This document shows positions 1 through 5,994 of a DNA stretch of 10,209 nucleotides, one piece after another. A model generated the notes under the pieces. That model was not told where the DNA came from, made no database searches, and worked only from the letters and a program-made list of their open reading frames with translations. The stretch lies in assembly GCA_946482375.1 (NCBI GenBank), contig CAMLRH010000069.1, positions 1 to 10,209 on the forward strand, read 5' to 3'. Numbering within the stretch: position 1 is the stretch's first letter; each line of letters opens with the position of its first letter. The position numbers were made by a program, and so were the translations under genes. This DNA comes from an uncultured Caulobacteraceae bacterium (GTDB taxonomy: Bacteria; Pseudomonadota; Alphaproteobacteria; Caulobacterales; Caulobacteraceae).

Positions 1-346
1 GCGCCGCGAGGCTTATCAGCGCGCTTTTCACATCGTCAAGGAGACGCGGCCACGGCCGGGCCGTCGTGCCGCTGCGGGCGATCAGAACATAGTCGCAGCC
101 GGGGCGGCCGTGCTCGGGCAGAAGCAGGCGGGCGGCCTCGCGCAGGCGCCGCTTGGCGCGGTTGCGCACGACGGCGCCGCCGATCTTTCGGGTGGCGGTG
201 AAGCCGACGCGGATACGGGGATCGCTGTCGTTGCGGGCGCGCATTTGCATCAGCACCGCGCCCTTGGGGACGGCGCGCGCTTTCGCGGCAGCCAGGAAGT
301 CCGGCCGCTTGCGCAGGCGTTCAATGGATGGGGCGGGGTCGGTCAG
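1..346 (-). CDS. rnpA: Ribonuclease P protein component, 3' end cut by window edge
   Basis: RnpA is the small basic subunit of RNase P. It binds the catalytic RNA and helps recognise the 5' leader of pre-tRNA. About 115 codons are visible. An N-terminal RLRKRPDFLAAAK segment (residues 10-22) is followed by the family's signature basic helix RNRAKRRLRE (61-70), which comes after GFTATRKIGGAVV. A DYVLIARSG strand (85-93) and a C-terminal helix follow, and the frame is still open at the edge. It sits 23 nt downstream of rpmH, the usual bacterial order. The start is odd: the frame has no ATG, GTG or TTG between an upstream in-frame TAA inside rpmH and an internal ATG at residue 33. I therefore chose CTG (344-346), which has a GAAGGGGG Shine-Dalgarno 8 nt upstream and gives the normal N-terminal length. 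Identity is near certain; the start is an inference. Confidence 0.93.
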   Translation of the reverse strand, partial: MTDPAPSIERLRKRPDFLAAAKARAVPKGAVLMQMRARNDSDPRIRVGFTATRKIGGAVVRNRAKRRLREAARLLLPEHGRPGCDYVLIARSGTTARPWPRLLDDVKSALISLAA

Positions 347-354
347 GGCCGATA

Positions 355-362
355 CCCCCTTC
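355..362 (-). promoter_or_regulatory. Shine-Dalgarno supporting a CTG start for rnpA
   Basis: On the minus strand GAAGGGGG lies just after the rpmH stop codon (370-372) and 8 nt before the CTG at 344-346. It is the only good ribosome binding site in front of the conserved RnpA N-terminus, and it decides the start call. An ATT codon nine codons further in has no comparable purine run ahead of it. Confidence 0.55.
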
Positions 363-369
363 GATCGCT

Positions 370-510
370 CTAGGCCGTCAGCTTCTTGCGGCCCTTGGCG
401 CGGCGCCGGGCAATGATCTTCTGGCCGTTCTTGGTGGCCATGCGCAGACGCCAGCCGTGACGGCGCTTACGAACGAGGCGCGACGGTTGGTAGGTGCGCT
501 TGGTGGCCAC
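370..510 (-). CDS. rpmH: 50S ribosomal protein L34
   Basis: L34 is a short basic protein of the large ribosomal subunit. The 46-residue product has the universal L34 pattern: [18 protein letters not shown] (residues 4-21), then [24 protein letters not shown] to the end (written here in two parts: [11 protein letters not shown] and [13 protein letters not shown]). It starts at GTG (508-510) with GGAG in CCGGAGCG about 7 nt upstream. The GTG start adds Ala-Thr before the KRT that usually follows Met directly. It is the first gene of an rpmH-rnpA pair and follows a 249-nt gap holding a likely promoter and a repeat pair. Its size and composition are typical, and identification is secure. Confidence 0.97.
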   Translation of the reverse strand: MATKRTYQPSRLVRKRRHGWRLRMATKNGQKIIARRRAKGRKKLTA

Positions 511-570
511 GGGACCGCTCCGGAAATCAAGGTGTTACCGCGCGGGCGGGTAGCCCTCGCGAAGCGCGGG

Positions 571-599
571 TGGATACGGGAAGGATCCGTAAGTGTCAA
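571..599 (-). promoter_or_regulatory. Likely sigma-70 type promoter of rpmH-rnpA
   Basis: On the minus strand a perfect TTGACA (594-599) is separated by 17 nt from TATCCA (571-576), giving a transcription start near 564 and a leader of roughly 54 nt before the rpmH GTG. The -35 is ideal and the -10 is weak, as is common in alphaproteobacteria. It lies between the repeat pair at 611-758 and rpmH, as expected for a strong housekeeping promoter. Assignment is by pattern only. Confidence 0.5.
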
Positions 600-610
600 C
601 GTTTAGAGGC

Positions 611-758
611 CCTTCTCCCCTCGCGGGAGAAGGTGGCCTGCGAAGCAGGTCGGATGAGGGGGCTCTCAGAAGCTTCAGCGAAGACAGCGGTTGAGAAGGC
701 AGTGCGCCCCCTCATCCGTCAGCCTTCGGCTGCCACCTTCTCACGCGAGGGGAGAAGG
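611..758. repeat. Inverted pair of 53-nt palindromic repeats (type A), possible terminator
   Basis: The left arm (611-663) and right arm (706-758) are inverted copies separated by 42 nt. Each arm holds two small hairpins. The outer one is CCTTCTCCC-loop-GGGAGAAGG, perfect in the left arm and with one mismatch in the right. The inner one has a GAA triloop: CCTGC/GCAGG in the left arm, CAGCC/GGCTG when the right arm is read on the same sense. Each arm ends in a GGATGAGGGGGC tail. The right arm stops one base from the stop codon of the quinone oxidoreductase (760-762), so a transcript would fold into a long hairpin straight after the gene. That suits termination or 3'-end protection. Similar repeats are, from memory, scattered through intergenic regions of Caulobacterales and related groups. 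The rest of 511-759 holds the rpmH leader and promoter; I see no gene in it. Confidence 0.85.
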
Positions 759-759
759 A

Positions 760-1740
760 TCAGGGAGTAATCACCGCCTTGCCGATGACCTGGCGGTTGG
801 CGAGGAGGTCGAACGCCTCGCGCCAGCGGTAGAGCGGCAACTCTGCGTGCACGCGGGGGCGGATCTTGCCCTCGTCGGCGAGCTTCCACACCGCTTCGGC
901 GTTCTCGCGGCCCTTGTCGGGGAACTGGCGGCCGTATTCGCCGGCGCGGACGCCTATGACGGAGAAGCCCTTGATGAGGGGCATGTTGACCGAGACGGTC
1001 GGGATGCGGCCGGAGGTGAAGCCGATGACCAGCAGGCGGCCGTCGAAGGCGATGCAGCGGACGCTCTCGTCGAAGACGTCGCCGCCGACGGGGTCGTAGA
1101 TGACGTCGGCGCCCTTGCCGCCGGTGATCTCCTTCACGGCGTCGCGGAAGCCGCCGGTGACGTTGACGGTGGCGTTGACGTCGTACTCGCGGGCGACCAC
1201 GGCCAGCTTCTCGTCCGAGGCCGAGGCGGCGATGACCTTCGCGCCCAGCACCTTGGCGAGGTCGACGGCGGCGAGGCCGACGCCGCCCGCCGCGCCATGG
1301 ACCAGCACCCACTCACCGGGCTGCAGCTGGGCGCGGCGGACCAGCGCCACATGGGCGGTGAGGTAGGCGGCGCCGTAGGCCGCAGCCTGGGCGAAGGTCA
1401 GGCGCTCGGGCTTGGGTTTCAGGGCGCTGGCCGAGAGGACCGCGTATTCGGCGAACCCACCGAGCCTCGCGCCGCCGACGACGGCGTCGCCGACCTTCCA
1501 GCCGCTAACGCCGTCGCCCAGCGCGGCGATCTCACCGGCGAGGTCGAGGCCGGGGGTGAAGGGGAGCGGCGGTTTGAACTGGTACTCGCCGCGCGTCATC
1601 AGGAGGTCGGGGAAGTTGACGCTGGCGGCCTTCACGCGAACCAGCACCTCGCCGGGGCGAGGCTCCGGCGTCGGCACGTCGCGGACGGCGCAGCCGGCGT
1701 AGTCGGGGGCCAAGCTCTCAACCACCAATGCCCGCATCAT
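760..1740 (-). CDS. Zinc-independent NADPH:quinone oxidoreductase family protein (MDR)
   Basis: This is a 326-residue cytosolic enzyme of the medium-chain dehydrogenase/reductase superfamily, quinone oxidoreductase branch. These enzymes use NADPH to reduce quinones or activated double bonds such as enones. The GroES-like N-terminal domain includes VRVKAASVNFPDLLMTRGEY (35-54) and PFTPGLDLAGEI (60-71). The Rossmann motif is GAAGGVGLAAVDLAK (149-163), and YDPVGG (215-220) is typical of the QOR group. The cysteine/histidine ligands of zinc alcohol dehydrogenases are absent. Length is normal for the family. The start is the first of two tandem ATGs, preceded by a GGGG run that overlaps the end of a repeat arm. 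It appears to be its own transcription unit, with repeat pairs on both sides. The physiological substrate cannot be read from the sequence. Confidence 0.92.
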   Translation of the reverse strand: MMRALVVESLAPDYAGCAVRDVPTPEPRPGEVLVRVKAASVNFPDLLMTRGEYQFKPPLPFTPGLDLAGEIAALGDGVSGWKVGDAVVGGARLGGFAEYAVLSASALKPKPERLTFAQAAAYGAAYLTAHVALVRRAQLQPGEWVLVHGAAGGVGLAAVDLAKVLGAKVIAASASDEKLAVVAREYDVNATVNVTGGFRDAVKEITGGKGADVIYDPVGGDVFDESVRCIAFDGRLLVIGFTSGRIPTVSVNMPLIKGFSVIGVRAGEYGRQFPDKGRENAEAVWKLADEGKIRPRVHAELPLYRWREAFDLLANRQVIGKAVITP

Positions 1741-1746
1741 CGTTCC

Positions 1747-1872
1747 CCGTCATCCTAGGCCTTGTGCCTAGGACCCAGAAGCGCCGACGTTAGAGGGTGT
1801 CCGTGGCGGAAGTCACAGGCAATCTCGCACCGCCTCGATTCTGGGTCCTCGGGACAAGCCCGAGGATGACGG
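1747..1872. repeat. Inverted pair of 34-nt palindromic repeats (type B)
   Basis: The left arm (1747-1780) and right arm (1839-1872) are inverted copies separated by 58 nt. In the same sense both read CCGTCATCC, a stem-loop with CTTGT in the loop, then GGACCCAGAA. The 8-bp stems differ: TCCTAGGC/GCCTAGGA in the left arm, TCCTCGGG/CCCGAGGA in the right, so changes on one side are matched on the other. The pair fills most of the gap between the hydrolase stop (1899) and the quinone oxidoreductase start (1740). The left arm reaches into that gene's ribosome binding site. Apart from the repeat, 1741-1898 shows no gene and no promoter I would defend. Confidence 0.85.
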
Positions 1873-1898
1873 TGGTGGGGAAGGGGCGTGCGAGCCGC

Positions 1899-2942
1899 CT
1901 AATGCAACATCCCGTCGTAGGCCTGGCGCACGAAGCCCGCGATCTCGCGGCAGGCGACGTCGGCGGCGGGGACCGCGCCGGTGAAGGCGGTGAAGCCGTG
2001 GGCCAGGCTGTCGTAGCAGCGGTAGATTACCGGCACGCCGGCGTCCTTCAGCCGGTGGGCATAGCATTCGCCCTGGTCGACCAGCGGGTCGAAGCCGGCG
2101 GTGATGACGATGGCGGGGGCGAGGCCGGTCAGGTCGTCTTCCTTGATCGGGGAGAGGCGCACGTCGGTCGGATCGACCTCGGGGCCCATGTAGTGCCCCA
2201 TGAACCAGTCCATGATCGGCCGCGAGAGCGGGTAGGCGTCGGCGTAGGTGAGCATCGACTGCGTCTCGGACGAGACGTCGACGGCGGGGTAGATGAGCAG
2301 CTGCACGGCCGGCTGCGGCTCGCCCTTGCGCTTCAGCTCCTGGGCGATGATGGCGGCGAAGTTGCCGCCCATGGAGTCGCCGCCGATGGCGACCTTACCT
2401 TCGGGCGCGCCGAAGCGGGCGGTGTTCTCCCGCGCCCAGCGGTAGGCGGCGAGCGTGTCCTCCAGCCCGGCCGGATACTTGTGCTCGGGCGCCAGCCGGT
2501 AATCGACCGACAGCACGGCGCACCGGGCGATCTTGGCGATGATCGAGCAGAAAGCGTCGCAGGTCTCGAGGTCGCCGATCACGCCGCCGCCGAAGTGGGC
2601 GAAGACCATCAGCGGCGCAGTCGGATCCTGGTCGGCCGGGCGATAGGCGCGCACGGCCAGATCGCCGCCGGGGCCGTCGATGGTGAAGTCCTCGGCGCGG
2701 ACACCCGGCTCGCGCCTGCCGGCGACGCCTTCGAGGCCGCGAGCCGAAGCGGCGCGGCCTTCCTGGGCGGTCAGGGTGTAGATCGCCGGCAGGTGCCGCG
2801 CGGCGCTGGTCAGGAACTGGAAGTGCGGGTCGAGCGTGCGGCCGCCCTGGTAGACCACGCCGCCGCCCGACAGCAGCCGCAGGATCGACGTCGGCAGGCT
2901 CATCACCGCCTTGACGGCGAATCTCGGGAAGGCGTCGGGCAT
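1899..2942 (-). CDS. Alpha/beta hydrolase, HSL (hormone-sensitive lipase) family esterase
   Basis: A 347-residue serine hydrolase that probably cleaves carboxylic esters of short or medium acids. The nucleophile motif GDSMGG puts Ser190 in the elbow, Asp285 lies in GFDPLVDQGE, and His315 in LAHGFTAF completes the triad. DYRLAPEHKYPAGLED (147-162) is the hallmark of the HSL/acetyl-esterase family. The oxyanion motif is unusual: AHFGGGVIGD (115-124) instead of HGGGF/W. No signal peptide is obvious, so it is likely cytosolic. The chosen ATG has CCGGAG upstream; a second in-frame ATG at codon 14 preceded by AAGG is possible. It lies 11 nt after the TetR gene and is the last gene of the SDR-monooxygenase-TetR-hydrolase block. 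This context suggests that it hydrolyses an ester made or encountered in that pathway, which is inference. Confidence 0.93.
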   Translation of the reverse strand: MPDAFPRFAVKAVMSLPTSILRLLSGGGVVYQGGRTLDPHFQFLTSAARHLPAIYTLTAQEGRAASARGLEGVAGRREPGVRAEDFTIDGPGGDLAVRAYRPADQDPTAPLMVFAHFGGGVIGDLETCDAFCSIIAKIARCAVLSVDYRLAPEHKYPAGLEDTLAAYRWARENTARFGAPEGKVAIGGDSMGGNFAAIIAQELKRKGEPQPAVQLLIYPAVDVSSETQSMLTYADAYPLSRPIMDWFMGHYMGPEVDPTDVRLSPIKEDDLTGLAPAIVITAGFDPLVDQGECYAHRLKDAGVPVIYRCYDSLAHGFTAFTGAVPAADVACREIAGFVRQAYDGMLH

Positions 2943-2953
2943 GTGGGCTCCGG

Positions 2954-3577
2954 TCAGGTCGTCTTGCGCGGCAGGGCGTCCACCCCGCCGAGGATCAGGC
3001 CCACGACGAAGTCCGTCGCGCCGTCGATGTCGATGGGCCGCCGATCCAGCATCAGCTGGCCGATCTCGCGGGCGATGGCGATGGAGGAGGCGGCCAGGTA
3101 GTCGGGGTCGACGCTGGGCGCGTCGCCGCGCTGCATGGCGGCCACGAAGCTGTCGCGGACTTCCTCGAAGACGCGGTGCATCTCGGGGGTCTCGACCTGC
3201 ATGTGCGGCTGGCGCTCGCCGACGGGGCGGCGCGCCTGCCAGCTCTCGTGCTCGTTGGCGATGAACTCGAAGTAGGCGCGGACGGCGCCGCGCAGGTAGG
3301 CGGCGAAGTTCTCAGCCTGCTCGAACTGCTCGCGCAAGATGGGGCGAAAGCGGCGCGCGCCGTCGTCGGCCAGGGCCTCGAACACTTCCTCCTTCGAGCG
3401 GTAGTAGTTGTAGAAGGTCCCGCTCGCGAGGCCCGTGCGGCGGATGATGTCGCGCACGGTGGCGGCCTCATAGCCCAGCTCGCCGAACACCTGACGGGCG
3501 GCGTCGAGGATCGCTTGTCGATTGGCGACCTTGGTGCGCTCGCGCTTGCCGGGGGTGAGATAGGCGACTTGTGACAT
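2954..3577 (-). CDS. TetR/AcrR family transcriptional regulator
   Basis: A 207-residue one-component regulator. The N-terminal TetR DNA-binding domain spans about residues 16-64: NRQAILDAARQVFGELGYEA, then TVRDIIRRTGLASGTFYNYY containing the helix-turn-helix, then RSKEEVFEAL. The C-terminal 140 residues are a helical ligand-binding domain that I cannot assign to a ligand. The ATG has AAGGGG upstream. It lies 43 nt downstream of the monooxygenase and 11 nt upstream of the hydrolase, so it is probably co-transcribed with the genes it controls. TetR proteins usually repress their own operon and are released by a substrate or intermediate. A candidate operator lies in front of the block at 5954-5974. 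The gap 3578-3620 holds two tandem AAGCCGC copies and a TTGACG, but no convincing promoter. Confidence 0.95.
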   Translation of the reverse strand: MSQVAYLTPGKRERTKVANRQAILDAARQVFGELGYEAATVRDIIRRTGLASGTFYNYYRSKEEVFEALADDGARRFRPILREQFEQAENFAAYLRGAVRAYFEFIANEHESWQARRPVGERQPHMQVETPEMHRVFEEVRDSFVAAMQRGDAPSVDPDYLAASSIAIAREIGQLMLDRRPIDIDGATDFVVGLILGGVDALPRKTT

Positions 3578-3620
3578 TCCGCCCCTTTCGAGCGGCTTTG
3601 CGGCTTTTCGTCAACTGCGC

Positions 3621-5000
3621 CTATTCAGCCGCTATCGCCACCGGAGCGGCGGCGCGGGGCTCGACCGGCAGCTTGTTCCCCGCGGCCTTCGCCCGTTTCT
3701 CGCCCGCGGCGATCTCCTTCGTCAGGTCGTGGCAGTAGACGCCAAAGTCGACCTGGATGGTGTGACGTTTGGAGCGGTAGTACTGGCCGAGGTGGACCTC
3801 TTCGTCCTTGGCGATGATGCGCTCCATCTCCGCCTTCGACGGCGGCAGGTAGCGGCCGGTGAGATACGCAGCCGCCAGTTTGGCCTGCTGCTCGGCGAAG
3901 TTGACCAGCGTCGGCAGCGGCTGGGCCAGCGCCATGTAGAAGAGGTTGGGGATGCCCGGCTTCATCATCCGCTTGAACAGCGGCAGGCGGTGGTCGGCGT
4001 CGGGGACCAGCTCCGGATCGTCGAAGAACGGGAACTTCATGTCGTAGCCGGTGGCGAAGATGATGGCGTCGACGTCCTCGACGCTGTCGTCGGCGAAGCG
4101 GACCTGCCGGCCCTCCAGAGCCTTGATCGCCGGCTTGAACTTGACGTCGCCGCAGCCGGCGCGGGTCAGGAACTCGCCGGAGACCGAGGGGTGGGCCTCC
4201 AGCGGCTCGTGGTCGGGTTTGGGCAGGCCGTAGTCTTCCATCCTGCCCAGCGAGCGCTTGATGACCGAGCGCGCCATGGCGAGCCCGATCTTGCGGGGGA
4301 TCCAGGTCGGCAGCATGGCTTTGTCGGCGGGCTTGCCGTTCATGTACTTCGGCAGCACCCAGACGCCCCGCCGCGCCGAGACCCACAGGTTCTTGGCGAT
4401 CGGCTTTTGCGAAAGCTCGGAGGCGATATCCATCGCCGAGTTGCCCATGCCGACGACGACGATGTTCTTGCCGCGCATGTCGACCGGGTCGAACGGGTCG
4501 GAATAGGCGTGGCTGTGGAAGGCCGGGCCCTCGAACTCGCCCGGGTACTCGGGGATGCGCGGGCTCCAGTGGTGGCCGTTGCAGACGAAGAGGACGTCGT
4601 ATTCGCGCGTCTCGCCGGTCGACAGCGTCACGCGCCAGAGGCCATCGGCGGTGCGTTCGGCCTTCTCCACCCGGGTGTTGAAGGTGATGGTCTCGCGCAG
4701 GCCGAAGTGGTCGACGTAGTCCTTGAAGTACTGGAAGAGCTGGGCGTGGTGCGGGAAGTCGGGCCAGTCGGCCGGGACCGGGAAGTCCTCGAAGGCCAGG
4801 CGCCACTTCGAGGTGTCGATGTGCAGGCTCTCGTAGCAGGCGCTCAGGCCGTTGGGGTTCTTGTAGTACCAGTTGCCGCCGATCTCGTCGGACATCTCGA
4901 AGCAGTCATAGGGGACGCCGGCGTCCTTCAGCCGCTTGGCGGTGGTGAAGCCCGAGCAGCCGGCCCCGATGATGCAGGCCTTCGGCAGCGCCTTGGTCAT
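3621..5000 (-). CDS. Class B flavin-dependent monooxygenase (FMO-like, NAD(P)-binding)
   Basis: A 459-residue FAD- and NADPH-dependent monooxygenase. The FAD Rossmann motif is IIGAGCSG (10-17), followed by GGNW (41-44). The family fingerprint FxGxxxHxxxY is FEGPAFHSHAY (156-166). The NADPH motif is VVGMGNSAMD (182-191), and the C-terminal ATG motif is IIFATGYD (313-320). A Tyr where Baeyer-Villiger enzymes usually have Trp places it nearer to FMOs, which oxygenate N or S atoms, although some FMO-like enzymes do perform Baeyer-Villiger oxidation. Length fits bacterial FMOs. I chose ATG at 4998-5000, preceded by GGGAG at good spacing, over a GTG nine codons upstream that has no clear site. It follows the SDR by 31 nt and precedes the TetR gene, which implies a regulated oxidative pathway of unknown substrate. 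Confidence 0.92.
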   Translation of the reverse strand: MTKALPKACIIGAGCSGFTTAKRLKDAGVPYDCFEMSDEIGGNWYYKNPNGLSACYESLHIDTSKWRLAFEDFPVPADWPDFPHHAQLFQYFKDYVDHFGLRETITFNTRVEKAERTADGLWRVTLSTGETREYDVLFVCNGHHWSPRIPEYPGEFEGPAFHSHAYSDPFDPVDMRGKNIVVVGMGNSAMDIASELSQKPIAKNLWVSARRGVWVLPKYMNGKPADKAMLPTWIPRKIGLAMARSVIKRSLGRMEDYGLPKPDHEPLEAHPSVSGEFLTRAGCGDVKFKPAIKALEGRQVRFADDSVEDVDAIIFATGYDMKFPFFDDPELVPDADHRLPLFKRMMKPGIPNLFYMALAQPLPTLVNFAEQQAKLAAAYLTGRYLPPSKAEMERIIAKDEEVHLGQYYRSKRHTIQVDFGVYCHDLTKEIAAGEKRAKAAGNKLPVEPRAAAPVAIAAE

Positions 5001-5031
5001 GCTCTCACTCCCGTTTTCTTTGACCACTCTA

Positions 5032-5937
5032 TCAGACCGTTCGCTGGGCGCGATCCTTCTCGTTCGTGCCGCGGATCAGCTGCTTCACCTGCTCCCAGCG
5101 CTCGTCGTCCCAGGCGCGGAGCGCGGCGAAGTTGCCGCCGGTCGCCTGGAATGCGGCGCCGTCGATGGCGACGGTCTGGCCGTTCACATACTCGCTGAGC
5201 GGATGCAGCAGGTAGACGGCGAGGTTGGCGAGTTCGCGCATGTCGCCGACGCGGTTCATCGGGTTCGAGCTCATGTCGGAATAGGCCTCGCCGCTTGAGC
5301 CCGGGTTCAGGCGCGAACTCATGCCCTCGGTGGGGAAGGGGCCGGGCGCGATGGCGTTGAAGCGGACGCCCTTGCCGCCCCATTCGACGGCGAGCGACTG
5401 GGTCATGGCGTTGAGGCCCGCCTTCGACATGGCCGAGGGCACGGTGAAGGGCCCGCCGTTCCAGACCCAGGTGGTCAGGATGGAGACGACCGACGCCTTC
5501 TTCCCCTCGGCGATCCAGCGCTTGCCGGCCTCCAGCGTGACGAAGAAGGAGCCTCGGAAGACGATGTTGGCGATGGCGTCGAATCCGCGCGGCGAGAGGT
5601 CCTCGGTGCGGCTGATGAAATTGCCGGCGGCGTTGTTGACGAGGCCGGTCAGCGCGCCGCCGTCCGACCAGATGGTGTCCATCATCTCGGCGATGGCTTC
5701 CGGCACGCGGATGTCGCAGGGGACGCCGACGACCTTGCCGCCGTGGGCGTCCATGAGTTCGCGGGCGGTGTCGTCGAGCACCCCGCCCCGGCGGCCGCAG
5801 ATATAGACCTCGGCGCCCAGCATCAGGCAGGCCTCGGCCATCACCTTGCCAAGCCCCGTGCCCCCTCCAGTGATCAGGATGCGGTGGCCCTTCATCAGGC
5901 CCGGTCGGAACATCAGGTCGTCGGCGGCGAAGGTCAT
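5032..5937 (-). CDS. SDR oxidoreductase resembling 2,4-dienoyl-CoA reductase
   Basis: A 301-residue short-chain dehydrogenase. The cofactor motif is ITGGGTGLGK (22-31), NNAAGNFIS (101-109) corresponds to NNAG, and SLAVEWGGKGVRFNAIAPGP (181-200) is the SDR segment after the active site. GGGTGLG, NNAAGNFIS, FVTLEAGK, VPSAxxKAG and LANLAVYL match, from memory, the mitochondrial/peroxisomal 2,4-dienoyl-CoA reductases better than typical SDRs. In that family the enzyme removes double bonds from unsaturated acyl-CoAs using NADPH. The classical YxxxK motif reads SxxxK (Ser168, Lys172). The position I align with the DECR catalytic Tyr is Trp157, so the reaction may differ. The ATG has GAGGAG upstream. 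It is the first gene of the block with the monooxygenase, TetR and hydrolase, behind a possible operator. The functional assignment is tentative; SDR membership is certain. Confidence 0.9.
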   Translation of the reverse strand: MTFAADDLMFRPGLMKGHRILITGGGTGLGKVMAEACLMLGAEVYICGRRGGVLDDTARELMDAHGGKVVGVPCDIRVPEAIAEMMDTIWSDGGALTGLVNNAAGNFISRTEDLSPRGFDAIANIVFRGSFFVTLEAGKRWIAEGKKASVVSILTTWVWNGGPFTVPSAMSKAGLNAMTQSLAVEWGGKGVRFNAIAPGPFPTEGMSSRLNPGSSGEAYSDMSSNPMNRVGDMRELANLAVYLLHPLSEYVNGQTVAIDGAAFQATGGNFAALRAWDDERWEQVKQLIRGTNEKDRAQRTV

Positions 5938-5953
5938 GGGGGTGCTCCTCTCC

Positions 5954-5974
5954 CGTCAGTGGAAGAGCCTGACG
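5954..5974 (-). promoter_or_regulatory. Candidate operator palindrome upstream of the SDR-FMO-TetR-hydrolase block
   Basis: Perfect 6-bp inverted repeat CGTCAG-N9-CTGACG, centred about 27 nt upstream of the SDR start codon. On the minus strand a TTGACC (5982-5987) lies just upstream at a position suitable for a -35 element. The palindrome would then cover the -10 region (a poor TTCCAC at 5959-5964), which is where a repressor would act. The TetR protein encoded in the same block is the obvious candidate ligand. The arms are short and a chance occurrence is possible. Confidence 0.35.
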
Positions 5975-5994
5975 TAGCGGCGGTCAACCTAACT

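Noticed and set aside
569..577. DnaA-box-like GTATCCACC near rpmH, as at some chromosomal origins
   Set aside because: It is a single imperfect match overlapping the putative -10 of rpmH, with no further boxes, no AT-rich stretch and no dnaA or dnaN gene in view.
570..770. Plus-strand open frame of 66 codons over the type A repeats
   Set aside because: It is built almost wholly of the inverted repeat arms and shows no ribosome binding site or protein-like pattern.
3609..3614. TTGACG on the minus strand ahead of the TetR gene as an internal promoter
   Set aside because: The sequence 15-19 nt downstream does not resemble a -10 element and the start codon is only about 30 nt away.
5000..5027. 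GTG start nine codons upstream for the monooxygenase
   Set aside because: The ATG at 4998-5000 has a good GGGAG site and places the FAD motif at the usual distance; the GTG has no clear site and lies only 4 nt from the SDR stop.
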